DNA of 62,427 nt from Candidatus Poribacteria bacterium (GCA_003635185.1 PYJA01000125.1:1-62427), one strand, 5' to 3'; shown: positions 17,770 to 26,797, numbered from the stretch's first letter. A program made the numbers and translations. Notes: generated by a model not told the origin, from the sequence alone.

Positions 17770-18657
17770 CTAATTTTTAAACTTCACGACAACTTCCCGA
17801 CTACTTTTCTCTTTCAATGCGTCTAAGAGTGGTTGAACAGCTTTCTCATCACCGAGCGTGGATAGTGCGCGAATTGCATCAACTCGCAGAGAAGACCCTT
17901 TGTTTTGGGTGATTTTGACAAGTTCTGGGACAGCTTTGCCGCCGATTTTTCCGAGTGCTGCGACAGCCAACTGCCGCACCTCAGGTTCTTCGCGATCCCG
18001 TTTCCGCTTTGCAGAACCCGATTCAACGAGGGCAGCAAGGGTGGGAATAGCATCTTCACTCCCTATTTCACCGAGTGCTTTAACAGCATTTAAACGGGTA
18101 CCTACCTGATTATGTTTTAGCAATTCAATCAAAATCGGCACCATAGTTGTTGGATCAGATTTACCGAGATTCGCCATGACCCAATGCGCATCATGCCTGT
18201 CACGGTTGTCTTTGGATTTAATCGCTTTTTGTAGTTGTTTGATAAGCTGTTTGCGATCACCTTTTTGGTAAACGAGCGTGAGTGCTTCTAATGCAGCATT
18301 TTGCACATTCACGTCATCATCTCGGAGTGTATCAAAAATAAGGATTTCAAGATATTCACGTGGATCCTCTTGATACGCTTTAAACATGTGCTGCCCTCTC
18401 TGGGCAATTGATGCCTGATTCCACTCCGATTGGTTGGCTTCATAGAATTCCTGCGAATCGTAGAATCCGAGCAGATAATGTGCCTCAGCGTTATCACTCT
18501 GCTGCTTAATAGCAAGTTTAAATTCACGTACAGCCCGTTCTTCTTTTCGCCGTTTGTCGGATTTTATCAATTCTTTCCCTTTGGCAAGGTGTTCGTTCTG
18601 ATTGCCGCATCCGATGATGAATAAGACAAGAACCAAAGTAAGAAATACTTTTTGCAT
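17770..18657 (-). CDS. TPR/HEAT-repeat lipoprotein
   Basis: 295 aa. Lipobox signal (VLFIIGC, Cys 17). A short TPR-like segment (AVREFKLAIKQQSDNAEAHYLLGF) precedes about five HEAT repeats (DDDVNVQNAALEAL, LGKSDPTTMVPILIELL, IGSEDAIPTLAALV, IGGKAVPELVKI, LGDEKAVQPLLDAL). It is first of the two HEAT lipoprotein genes. No catalytic residues are evident; probably a protein-protein scaffold at the membrane surface. Confidence 0.82.
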   Translation of the reverse strand: MQKVFLTLVLVLFIIGCGNQNEHLAKGKELIKSDKRRKEERAVREFKLAIKQQSDNAEAHYLLGFYDSQEFYEANQSEWNQASIAQRGQHMFKAYQEDPREYLEILIFDTLRDDDVNVQNAALEALTLVYQKGDRKQLIKQLQKAIKSKDNRDRHDAHWVMANLGKSDPTTMVPILIELLKHNQVGTRLNAVKALGEIGSEDAIPTLAALVESGSAKRKRDREEPEVRQLAVAALGKIGGKAVPELVKITQNKGSSLRVDAIRALSTLGDEKAVQPLLDALKEKSSREVVVKFKN

Positions 18658-18719
18658 ATTTGGTTTACCTATGTTGTTGGTTAACTTGACACTTGAAACA
18701 TACTGCCCAAATGATTGTT

Positions 18720-19253
18720 TTAATTTAAAAGCGTTTGCTGTTCTGCATCTGTCTCGTTTACTTGAGTATCTTCGTTCTCTTCTTCAGCAGTATCATCATC
18801 TACTTCAGCATTTAGGTTTTTTTGAAGCGTAACTATCGGTTTTTCTGAGAACCCCCAATCCTTATACCTTTGTATGACTGGCGTATCTGTAGGTGCAAGT
18901 TCAATTTCAAGGATTTTCAAGCCGTTTTCTGCAGCAGCAGCCTCAGCAGCTTCAATGAGATGGTCAGCAACGCCTAATAACCGAAAGGGGCCAGATACTG
19001 CAAGGTCGCTGATTTGACCAACCTCATCATTTAGCGGATGCTGTTTCACCGTGATGTGTCCAACAGCATAACCGCTTGCATCAGCAACGAGTCGAGACGT
19101 TTGGCTATCTGCAGCCAGATCGGTTTTCAGCTCATCAGCCACCTGTTCTCTGGTTTTTTCAGGGAAGCAGTATGTCTGCAAATGATTAGCATCATCCTCG
19201 TTAGCAGATCGAACATTGAGTGTACCTCTTAAATCAAAATCCTTAGTTGCCAT
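18720..19253 (-). CDS. GNAT-family N-acetyltransferase
   Basis: 177 aa. Residues 8-125 fit a GNAT fold: LNVRSANEDDANHLQTYCF at the start, GYAVGHITVKQHP, the motif A acetyl-CoA loop VSGPFRLLGVADHLIEAAEAAA, and IELAPTDTPVIQRYKDWGF as motif B. In motif A the usual Q/R-x-x-G-x-G/A reads RLLGVA. The last 30 residues are an acidic, Glu/Asp/Thr-rich tail outside the fold. The acceptor substrate is unknown. A GGAGAG site precedes the ATG. Confidence 0.8.
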   Translation of the reverse strand: MATKDFDLRGTLNVRSANEDDANHLQTYCFPEKTREQVADELKTDLAADSQTSRLVADASGYAVGHITVKQHPLNDEVGQISDLAVSGPFRLLGVADHLIEAAEAAAAENGLKILEIELAPTDTPVIQRYKDWGFSEKPIVTLQKNLNAEVDDDTAEEENEDTQVNETDAEQQTLLN

Positions 19254-19342
19254 TTTTCTCTCCTTATTATGTTCTAAATGAGCGAGTATTTGCGAAGGGT
19301 ATCTAAGCTATCTTAATGTGAGTTCGGTCCAAGCAATTTTTC

Positions 19343-19581
19343 GTAGCGCAAACTGTTAGTTTGTGTTCCAAGATACACAAACTAAATGAAGATTAATTTA
19401 TTAATTCGATCCTTTTTCTGTCCGCACGCGGCAGGTGTACACTTGCTGCTGGTGAGGCGGGAAATGCCTAAATGGCATTCATACCGTTGATTTCTTCCTA
19501 ACCTCGCCACAGGACCGATTTATTTTCTTTAACTTCATTTAGTTTGCGTTCCAAGATGCACAAACTAACAGTTTGTGCTAC
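19343..19581. repeat. large inverted-repeat element with AAACT/AGTTT modules
   Basis: Two 49-nt arms in opposite orientation (19343-19391 and 19533-19581). They share GTAGC, CAAACTGTTAGTTTGTG and CAAACTAAATGAAG, with the middle piece (TTCCAAGAT) not inverted. Between them lies about 140 bp, including GGTGAGGCGGG/CCTAACCTCGCC half-palindromes. Single modules recur near 375-395, 26425-26455, 36959-36987 and 47519-47572. This fills most of the gene-free 19254-19630 interval. Confidence 0.65.
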
Positions 19582-19630
19582 AAGCAGAATTAGGTGTTAT
19601 TGGAAAACACACATGACATAGGTCCGAAAG

Positions 19631-22156
19631 CTATGTTAAAGTTGGATCGGTTTTTGGTGTATTATCTTCCTCATTTGGTGTATTATCTTCCTCATTTGGT
19701 GTATTATCTTCCTCATTTGGTGTATTATCTTCCTCATTTGGTGTATTATCTTCCTCATTTGGTGTATTATCTTCCTCTTCAAAAGGTTCTTCCTGTCCAA
19801 TTCGTAGTTGGCGTTCCGCATCAACAACATCACGATTAATTTTACCAATACAAAGATTCAGTTTATCTGTAAGAGCAGTATGTCCTGTCATGGCACGTCG
19901 AATTTGGCGCAGTTGGTCAATCACAACTCGGAAACTTCTGATAAAGTCTCCCGGATCAAGTGTGGCATACTCTGTTAATTCATCAAATTCGCATCCGCGG
20001 CTCCAAGCTAACATAGCTGAGCACAAACGAGGTTCCAACGCTGGCGTTATTCCAGAGACGTTGAGTTGACTTTCTAACCGTTGAATGTTTAAAATTTCAT
20101 CCCAAGCTGCTCCCAGAATTGATAAAAATCTCTTATCCTTTATCCTTTTATAATAACCATCTTTGCGCGGTTCAGATACAATCGCTACGACAAGACAATT
20201 TATTTCATCTTCAGTCAACCGTTCAAAAAAACCTTTAAAGAGGAGTTGTGTCAATTGAAGTTCGTACCCATAGATATGTGATGCTGTCTTGCCCCGTGGC
20301 AGTAGTGCCTGGGATTCAATATATCCAAGTGTCTCAAGAACATTGAGGCGAGCGGCTATCTGTTCTTGTTGATAATTTTGAATTGATACCTGTTTTTGCT
20401 TTAAATTTTGAATATACTGTTCATTTTTACGGATTGTCTGATATTTTTTCGTGCATTGTTTACGCTGGTAACACTCGTGGCAAAGGTTTTCAGAGATCTC
20501 AGCGTTAAGCCCTTCCATTTTGTTGTGAATCGGTACCATCTTTTTTTCTTGTACCTTTTTTCCTGACTTTTTCCGTATAGACATGGATTTAAGAGATGCT
20601 AATTCGAACTGCAACCTTTCCAGGCTTTTTTCATTTGAGTGCTTAAGTCGATGATAACTTTCAATCTGTTTCATCCCGTCAATGTTGTCATGTATACAAG
20701 TCGGAAGCGGTAGTGAAGCACGTTTTTCATCTAATAGGGCAATCTGTTTGTTGAGATCAGCCGTGCGTTTATAATTTTGGTGGTTGCTCAGACTCATTGT
20801 ATAGACATCGTAAATCTCGTCGCCATATTTTTCATACAGATTGAGGATACTGGCATACGAGAGATTGAACTGGCTTGTGGTAGGTTCGATGGTGTCGGAA
20901 ACAACTTTGCTAACATCGGCATGCGTTGCAAATTTGGGGTTGACTTGGGCATACACATAACCGACAGTATCAATCCCGCGTCTCCCTGCCCTGCCTGCCA
21001 TTTGGTGATATTCCCGTGTCTTAAGGTAACGATAACGGACACCGTCATATTTTTCCAAACTATCAAACACAACTGTACATGCCGGCATATTGATTCCAAC
21101 AGCAAATGTCTCAGTGGTATAGAGAAGTTGAATTAATCCTGAAGTAAATAACCGTTCAACTACCTCTTTTAGTGTAGGTAACATACCTGCGTGATGGTAG
21201 GCTACGCCGCAGCTTATCAACTTACGAAAATCTGTAACTGCTTTCTCTTCAACAATATCAAATTGTATACAAAGTGCGTCAAATTTTTCTAAAATCTGTT
21301 TCTGCTGTTCTTTATCAAGCAAATCATGTCGTCTCCGAGCATAGGTATAATAACGTGCGTTACTTTCACATTTCCTTCGGCTAAAACAGAAATAGAGGCA
21401 CGGTAGACGATTTTGCTCCTTTAGGTATGGGATCAATTTCGTGTCGATTATACTCTTTGGTATTTTAGGTATGTTGTTAGCTTGATCTGTATCCTTCCGT
21501 TTCTTTTGTTTTGCTATCTGTCGTTGTCTTGCTATCTGTCGAAGATCATAAAGGTGTCCCAATTTACCGATGCCAAAACCTCGAAAGTAGAGGTGATGTT
21601 CTAAAGGCACAGGGCGTTCTAATTCTTCGACTACTTTGATGTCAATTTCTCGCACGCTTTGCATCCACTCCGTAAATGAATTTATGTCTGGAATCGTTGC
21701 ACTCAAGCATACAAATTTAATATGTTGTGGTGCAAAGATGATGCTTTCTTCCCAGACAGTGCCGCGTGAAGTGTCGTTGATATAGTGGATTTCGTCAAAG
21801 ATAACATAGGAAATGTCATTTAATCTTCCTATATCATCAAAGATGATATTCCGGAATATCTCAGTCGTCATCAATAGTACTTGAGCATACGGATTTAAGA
21901 CCACATCGCCAGTTATGATACCAATTTTATCACCGTATTCAGCTTGAAAATCTCTATATTTTTGATTACTAAGCGCTTTAATGGGTGCAGTGTAAATAAC
22001 CCGTTTGTTTGTCTGAAGGCATTTTTCCACTGCATATTCTGCAATGACAGTTTTACCGGCTCCAGTAGGCGCTGCCACTATTACCGAATGGTCTCTATCA
22101 ATCGCTGCAATTGCTTCTTCTTGGAACTGATCTAACACTAAACCTTTATAAAGCAT
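19631..22156 (-). CDS. Ski2-like DEAD/DEAH-box helicase
   Basis: 841 aa superfamily 2 RNA/DNA helicase of the Ski2/Mtr4/HelY type. Walker A APTGAGKT (about residues 30-37), the DEIH box VIFDEIHYI, motif III LSATIP, HHAGMLP, the ETFAVGINMPA block and motif VI QMAGRAGRRGID are intact. The insert after the core has a possible metal site (CHECYQRKQCTKK), and the C-terminal helical domain matches the DUF3516-type ending. An AGGAGG site and a consensus promoter precede it. The extreme C-terminus is an unusual acidic tail of six DNTPNEE units encoded by a 21-bp tandem repeat. Role: probably RNA unwinding or decay; direct proof is lacking. Confidence 0.9.
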   Translation of the reverse strand: MLYKGLVLDQFQEEAIAAIDRDHSVIVAAPTGAGKTVIAEYAVEKCLQTNKRVIYTAPIKALSNQKYRDFQAEYGDKIGIITGDVVLNPYAQVLLMTTEIFRNIIFDDIGRLNDISYVIFDEIHYINDTSRGTVWEESIIFAPQHIKFVCLSATIPDINSFTEWMQSVREIDIKVVEELERPVPLEHHLYFRGFGIGKLGHLYDLRQIARQRQIAKQKKRKDTDQANNIPKIPKSIIDTKLIPYLKEQNRLPCLYFCFSRRKCESNARYYTYARRRHDLLDKEQQKQILEKFDALCIQFDIVEEKAVTDFRKLISCGVAYHHAGMLPTLKEVVERLFTSGLIQLLYTTETFAVGINMPACTVVFDSLEKYDGVRYRYLKTREYHQMAGRAGRRGIDTVGYVYAQVNPKFATHADVSKVVSDTIEPTTSQFNLSYASILNLYEKYGDEIYDVYTMSLSNHQNYKRTADLNKQIALLDEKRASLPLPTCIHDNIDGMKQIESYHRLKHSNEKSLERLQFELASLKSMSIRKKSGKKVQEKKMVPIHNKMEGLNAEISENLCHECYQRKQCTKKYQTIRKNEQYIQNLKQKQVSIQNYQQEQIAARLNVLETLGYIESQALLPRGKTASHIYGYELQLTQLLFKGFFERLTEDEINCLVVAIVSEPRKDGYYKRIKDKRFLSILGAAWDEILNIQRLESQLNVSGITPALEPRLCSAMLAWSRGCEFDELTEYATLDPGDFIRSFRVVIDQLRQIRRAMTGHTALTDKLNLCIGKINRDVVDAERQLRIGQEEPFEEEDNTPNEEDNTPNEEDNTPNEEDNTPNEEDNTPNEEDNTPKTDPTLT
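19653..19778. repeat. 21-bp tandem repeat, six copies, in coding sequence
   Basis: Six consecutive, essentially identical 21-bp units (core GGTGTATTATCTTCCTC on the plus strand) within the 3' end of the helicase gene, encoding DNTPNEE on the minus strand. The period is a multiple of three, so copy-number change keeps the frame. This is not a CRISPR: there are no spacers. Confidence 0.95.
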
Positions 22157-22186
22157 CTAATCCTCCTATACTGCGGTCTTATATTT

Positions 22187-22215
22187 AGTATAACGGATAT
22201 TTGTTTTTTTGTCAA
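22187..22215 (-). promoter_or_regulatory. consensus sigma-70 promoter for the Ski2-like helicase
   Basis: Minus strand: TTGACA (22215-22210), 17-bp spacer, TATACT (22192-22187), about 30 bp before the ATG at 22156. A perfect -35, optimal spacing and 5/6 match in the -10. Confidence 0.75.
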
Positions 22216-22247
22216 GTAAAATTAATTGGATAACCTTTTTAGACAAC

Positions 22248-22276
22248 TTGCATGAAGTGTTCACTTTTGGTAAAAT
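22248..22276 (+). promoter_or_regulatory. putative promoter for the DprA-like/helicase pair
   Basis: TTGCAT (22248-22253), 17-bp spacer, TAAAAT (22271-22276), about 41 bp before the GTG at 22318. It is back-to-back with the helicase promoter, with only 32 bp between the two -35 boxes, so a shared regulator is possible. Confidence 0.55.
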
Positions 22277-22317
22277 AGTATGCGTAATATTTTAAGAACA
22301 TTCCGAGAATTAGGAAA

Positions 22318-22959
22318 GTGACACAAATAATTCACCCTATTACACAAAAAGACACAAATTTCCCCGCATCAATAGGTGCATATTTAAATGCAGATACGCC
22401 TGAAGTGATATGGGCACGTGGGAATATAGACCTACTACCTAAAGTGAACAGTACTTTAAAAGACGATTTGTGGGCACTATTCTGTTCCAGTAAATGTCCT
22501 GCTGAGATTATCTTGAAAACACACGATTTAGCTCAGGAATTTAAGGAGGAAGGCACCTCAACAATCGGTGGATTTCACTCTCCAATTGAAGAGGAATGTT
22601 TAAGGGTGTTGCTGCGCGGTTCACAACCTATCATTTTAAGTCCCGCACGGAGTATTGAAAACATGCAATGGCTAAAATCCGACTGCCAAAAGAGGGGGTT
22701 ATCTGAAGGTAGACTCCTAATCTTATCTATATTTGAAAATCAACCGCAGCAGTCTGCTTTGTTGGCGCGCCAACGCAATCTTTTCGTAGCAGCCCTTGCA
22801 AGTAAGATATTCATTGCACATGCCGCTGAAGACAGTAAGACCTTAGAATTCGCGCAAACAATATTGAAATGGGGAAAACCTGTTTTCACTTTTAATTCAT
22901 CATCAAACAAAGCACTTATTCAACTTGGGGTAAAACCTTATTCAGAGGTTTTACCCTAA
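22318..22959 (+). CDS. compact DprA/Smf-like Rossmann-fold protein
   Basis: 213 aa starting with GTG. The middle and C-terminal parts follow the DprA (LOG/Smf) Rossmann core: STIGGFHSPIEEECLRVLL replaces the usual SGLARGID-AAH block, then PIILSPARSIENM, and RQRNLFVAALASKIFIAHAAE matches the R-N-R-I-I-A-G-L region and the acidic residue after it. KWGKPVFTF is the closing strand. The N-terminal SAM domain and C-terminal winged helix of transformation-type DprA are absent, so it is a stand-alone core. DprA-like cores bind ssDNA or nucleotides and recur in defence and mobile contexts. It is followed 28 bp later by the PLD-SNF2 helicase, so the two are probably one operon. Confidence 0.7.
   Translation: MTQIIHPITQKDTNFPASIGAYLNADTPEVIWARGNIDLLPKVNSTLKDDLWALFCSSKCPAEIILKTHDLAQEFKEEGTSTIGGFHSPIEEECLRVLLRGSQPIILSPARSIENMQWLKSDCQKRGLSEGRLLILSIFENQPQQSALLARQRNLFVAALASKIFIAHAAEDSKTLEFAQTILKWGKPVFTFNSSSNKALIQLGVKPYSEVLP
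22928..22956. promoter_or_regulatory. perfect hairpin at the end of the DprA-like gene
   Basis: GGGTAAAACC / GGTTTTACCC, a 10-bp perfect stem with a 9-nt loop, ending one base before the TAA stop. No T-tract follows, so it is not a classical terminator. It may tune expression of the downstream helicase or stabilise the mRNA. Confidence 0.5.
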
Positions 22960-22987
22960 ACTAATAAGCAAAAAAGGAATACTTTAT

Positions 22988-25900
22988 ATGCCACGGATCT
23001 TTGATAACATAGACCAACCGCTCCTCCAAGCACTGCAACAAACCCTTGAATCCTCAACACATGCAGATTTTTGTGTGGGTTATTTTAACCTCAGAGGGTG
23101 GAGAAGACTCGCAAATTACATTGAAAATTGGCAAGGTGGCGATGACGAATGCTGCCGTTTACTTATCGGCATGCAGCGGCTCCCCGATGAAGAACTACGT
23201 CACGCCTTACGCATTTTTAAAAATTCGGACAGAATAGATAACCAGACAGCGCTCCATCTGAAAAAGAAATTAGCAGCGGAATTCCGCGAACAATTAACTG
23301 TTGGCATACCTACCCGTGAAGACGAAATCGGTCTAAGACAATTAGCACGTCAACTTCGTGCAGAGAAGGTGAAGGTAAAATTATATCTTCGACATCCCCT
23401 CCATGCCAAACTGTACCTACTTCACCGCCAAGATCTTATCTCCCCAATTGTGGGTTACCTTGGTAGTAGTAACCTAACCCTTGCTGGACTTTCGCAGCAG
23501 GGTGAACTAAACATTGATGTACTTGATGCTGATGCATGCCAAAAATTAGAGACGTGGTTTGAAGACAGATGGACAGACCGCTGGTGCATTGATATATCTA
23601 AGGAATTAGTCGAAATAATTGATGAAAGTTGGGCGCGCGAAGAACTGATTCCACCTTACCATATCTACATAAAAATGGCATATCACCTTTCCCATGAAGC
23701 ACGGGCAGGATTAAATGAATTTCAAATTCCACGCGAATTTGAAAACACCCTTTTTGATTTCCAAACTGCTGCCGTTAAAATCGCAGCACATCATCTAAAC
23801 AAACGTGGGGGTGTTCTTATCGGGGACGTTGTCGGTCTCGGTAAAACACTTATGGGAACGGCACTGGCACGGATTATGGAAGACGATCATGATCTCGAAA
23901 CACTTATCATCTGTCCAAAGAACCTTGTCCAGATGTGGGAGTACTATCGTGAAGAATACCGTTTACGTGGAAAAGTGCTTTCAATGAGCCGAGTTCTGAA
24001 CGAACTTCCCGATCTCAGACGTTATAGATTAGTCATGATTGACGAAAGCCATAATCTCAGAAACCGTGAAGGCAAACGTTACCGTGCAATTCAAGACTAT
24101 ATTCAGCAAAATGAGAGTCAAGTAATTCTACTCTCTGCTACTCCATACAACAAGACCTTTCTTGATCTCTCAAATCAACTACGCCTTTTTGTTGATGAAT
24201 CTGAAGACATCGGCATTCGACCTGACCATTACATCAATAAGATTGGTGGCGAACTTATGTTTATGACGAAACATCAAAGCGGGATACGGACACTCGCTGC
24301 ATTTGAACAGAGTGAAGAAATTGACGATTGGAGAGAACTGATGCGGCGATATCTTGTCCGAAGAACACGCAGCTTTATCATGCAAAACTATGCTGAGGAG
24401 GATACCGAAACAAAAAGGAAATACTTACTATTTCCAGATGGAACACGATCCTATTTCCCAACCCGCGCACCAAAAACGGTTAAGTTCACAATAGATGAGA
24501 AAAACCCTGATGATACTTATGCCCAATTATACTCGAATAATGTAGTGGATATAATAAACAGTCTTAACTTGGCACGTTATGGACTTGCAAATTACATTGA
24601 CGATGCACCAGCAGAACTACCCACCGAAGCTGAAAAAGAACGATTACAAGACCTCTCACGCGGTGGAAAACGGTTGATGGGATTTTGTCGCACTAATCTA
24701 TTCAAACGGCTTGAAAGTAGTGGAAAAGCATTTTTACAATCCGTTGACCGACACATTTTACGAAATTATATCTTCTTGTACGCTATAGAAAACAGCGAAC
24801 CATTTCCAATCGGTGGACTTGATGCATCCATGCTTGATACACGATTCAACGATGCAGACACCGACGATGTCAACCTTATTTCTGCTGCTTCAGATGATGA
24901 GGATGACGAATTAATTGATACAACCGATTCTCATTCCAATTTGTGGACGATTGAAAAGTACAAAGAACGCGCTGCTATTATTTATCAATTCTACTTGACA
25001 GAGTACAGTACACGCTTTAAGTGGATACGTTCTGACCTGTTTCTGCCAATTCTAAAGGATCAACTCACTGAAGACGCAGAAGCACTGATCCAGATTCTAC
25101 AACTATATGGAGAATGGGATGAAACAAAAGACGCAAAGCTCAACGCTCTTGAGCACCTATTAACACAAACGTATCCAGGTACCAAGGTTTTAGTTTTCAC
25201 CCAATTTGCGGACACTGTGCATTATCTAAAAGCCGCATTAGAGGAACGCGGTTTGACGCACTTAGCCGCAGCTACCGGTGATGCCGCTAATCCTACACAA
25301 TTGGCAACCCGATTCAGTCCTGTTAGCAACAATAGAGAAGGTGCTATCAGAGCAGAAGATGAGTTGCGTGTTCTCATCAGTACCGATGTCCTGAGTGAAG
25401 GGCAGAACTTACAGGATTGTGCAATCGTCGTAAACTACGATCTCCCGTGGGCAATCATACGTTTAGTCCAACGCGCAGGACGCGTTGACAGAATCGGACA
25501 AACTGCTGAAGAAATACTGTGCTACTCCTTTTTACCTGCAGAAGGTGTTGAACGACTCATCAATCTTCGTGGACGCGTCCGAGCACGCCTCCAGGAGAAC
25601 GCTGAAGTTGTCGGCACCGATGAGGCATTCTTTGAAGATGACGGTGAAAGGGGAGACCAAGCAATCGTTGACCTATACAACGAACATGCAGGACTACTTG
25701 ACGATGATATGGACAACGACGTTGATCTTGCCTCTCATGCCTACCAGATTTGGAAAAACGCTATTACCGATGACCCTGACCTGGAAAAAATCATCACAAA
25801 ACTTCCCTCTGTTGTCTATTCAACAAAACCCCATTCACCGACAGACACGCAACCTGAAGGAGCATTAGTCTATATCAGAACGGGAGACGACAATGATGCG

Positions 25901-26377
25901 CTTGCTTGGGTCGATAAAAATGGAGAGAGTGTAACGGAATCCCAGTTTACCATTTTACAAGCCGCAGCATGCAAACCGGAGACTGAAGCACTACAACCGC
26001 TTGAGAAACACCATCACCTCGTCCATGAAGCAGCAAAATTAATCGTATCTGAGGACAGGAGAATTGGTGGGCAACTCGGTCGATCAACAGGAGCGCGTTT
26101 CCGCACATATCAACGGCTAAAAGATCATGCCTCTGAGGTAGAAGATACACTGTTTGCAACGGCAGATCTCAAACAGGTAATAGAGAATATCTATCGTTAT
26201 CCGCTACGCCCAGTAGCGACTGATATTCTCAACCGACAACTACGTCTCGGAATTTCAAACGAAAAACTTACTGAAGTGACGATCGAATTATGGAACGATG
26301 GTAGACTCTGCATTGTTGAAGATGAAATCGAAATGCAAGAACCTAAAATTGTGTGTTCATTAGGGCTTTCCACCTAA
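22988..26377 (+). CDS. PLD-like nuclease/SNF2 helicase fusion
   Basis: 1129 aa. Residues 1-200 form a single HKD-type phospholipase-D nuclease domain: LHAKLYLL (His139, Lys141) followed by LGSSNLTLAGL (159-169). Residues about 250-420 are the first SNF2 RecA domain: LFDFQTAAV (Q motif), GDVVGLGKT (279-287), IDESHNLRN (351-359), LLSATPYNKT. A 300-residue insert precedes the second RecA domain: VLVFTQFADTV, LISTDVLSEGQNLQ, and QRAGRVDRIGQ (about 827-837). The C-terminal 240 residues are unassigned. All catalytic motifs appear intact. The combination reads as a DNA translocase coupled to a phosphodiesterase, as in restriction- or defence-type systems. It is co-directional with the DprA-like gene. 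Confidence 0.85.
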   Translation: MPRIFDNIDQPLLQALQQTLESSTHADFCVGYFNLRGWRRLANYIENWQGGDDECCRLLIGMQRLPDEELRHALRIFKNSDRIDNQTALHLKKKLAAEFREQLTVGIPTREDEIGLRQLARQLRAEKVKVKLYLRHPLHAKLYLLHRQDLISPIVGYLGSSNLTLAGLSQQGELNIDVLDADACQKLETWFEDRWTDRWCIDISKELVEIIDESWAREELIPPYHIYIKMAYHLSHEARAGLNEFQIPREFENTLFDFQTAAVKIAAHHLNKRGGVLIGDVVGLGKTLMGTALARIMEDDHDLETLIICPKNLVQMWEYYREEYRLRGKVLSMSRVLNELPDLRRYRLVMIDESHNLRNREGKRYRAIQDYIQQNESQVILLSATPYNKTFLDLSNQLRLFVDESEDIGIRPDHYINKIGGELMFMTKHQSGIRTLAAFEQSEEIDDWRELMRRYLVRRTRSFIMQNYAEEDTETKRKYLLFPDGTRSYFPTRAPKTVKFTIDEKNPDDTYAQLYSNNVVDIINSLNLARYGLANYIDDAPAELPTEAEKERLQDLSRGGKRLMGFCRTNLFKRLESSGKAFLQSVDRHILRNYIFLYAIENSEPFPIGGLDASMLDTRFNDADTDDVNLISAASDDEDDELIDTTDSHSNLWTIEKYKERAAIIYQFYLTEYSTRFKWIRSDLFLPILKDQLTEDAEALIQILQLYGEWDETKDAKLNALEHLLTQTYPGTKVLVFTQFADTVHYLKAALEERGLTHLAAATGDAANPTQLATRFSPVSNNREGAIRAEDELRVLISTDVLSEGQNLQDCAIVVNYDLPWAIIRLVQRAGRVDRIGQTAEEILCYSFLPAEGVERLINLRGRVRARLQENAEVVGTDEAFFEDDGERGDQAIVDLYNEHAGLLDDDMDNDVDLASHAYQIWKNAITDDPDLEKIITKLPSVVYSTKPHSPTDTQPEGALVYIRTGDDNDALAWVDKNGESVTESQFTILQAAACKPETEALQPLEKHHHLVHEAAKLIVSEDRRIGGQLGRSTGARFRTYQRLKDHASEVEDTLFATADLKQVIENIYRYPLRPVATDILNRQLRLGISNEKLTEVTIELWNDGRLCIVEDEIEMQEPKIVCSLGLST

Positions 26378-26389
26378 TAAAGGTGTCTC

Positions 26390-26488
26390 ATTACAACACA
26401 TCGGCCGGTTCCCATCTACCATGATGCACAAACTGGCAGTTTATGCTACAGATGCGGATTACAACACATCGGCCGGTTCCCGTCTACC
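26390..26488. repeat. 31-bp direct repeat flanking a small palindrome
   Basis: A 31-bp sequence (core CATCGGCCGGTTCCC) at 26390-26420 recurs at 26458-26488 with one mismatch. The second copy is the 3' end of the PIN-domain gene; the first is an extra copy beyond its stop. Between them lie 37 bp containing the dispersed CACAAACTGGCAGTTTATG palindrome. Confidence 0.8.
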
Positions 26489-26797
26489 CCTATCTGTTTG
26501 ATCAAAATCTGTATCAAAACTGATAAGTTGCAGATCATATTTCTTGGCGACAGCATATTGGTATGCATCATCAAAGTCAAGATTGAATTGCTGAGCTGGT
26601 TGTCCTAACGTCTTGTGCTCTTCTGGAGACAGTGAGAGGACACCGACACCGTTGATTACTATATCTTCTAAAAATAAGACGAAAAGCGGAAAATTTTTCA
26701 ACCAGAATAGAATAATACCGATGGAATGAAGAGACAAATCCGTTATAAAGATTGTCCTCAAATCAATGGATTGCAAGAATAATCGAACTGATATTTC
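26459..26797 (-). pseudogene. truncated PIN-domain ribonuclease (VapC-like)
   Basis: About 113 codons without the N-terminal part of the PIN fold. The readable frame begins after a TGA at 26798-26800, and no start with a ribosome-binding site is visible. The remaining part is typical: SIDLRTIFITDLSLHSIGIIL, VLSLSPEEHKTL, then NLDFDDAYQYAVAKKYDLQLISFDTDFD, which carries the C-terminal acidic active-site residues. The first catalytic Asp should be in the missing N-terminal strand. The break lies within 25 bp of the transposase remnant at 26825, so IS activity probably removed the start. No antitoxin gene is adjacent. Confidence 0.7.

Noticed and set aside
19653..19778. Tandem 21-bp repeats as a CRISPR array
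   Set aside because: There are no spacers between the units; they are contiguous and in frame with the helicase gene, encoding DNTPNEE.
22988..26377. DISARM or other named restriction system
   Set aside because: A PLD domain and an SNF2 helicase occur in DISARM as separate proteins together with a DUF1998 protein and methyltransferases. Here they are fused and none of those partners is present.
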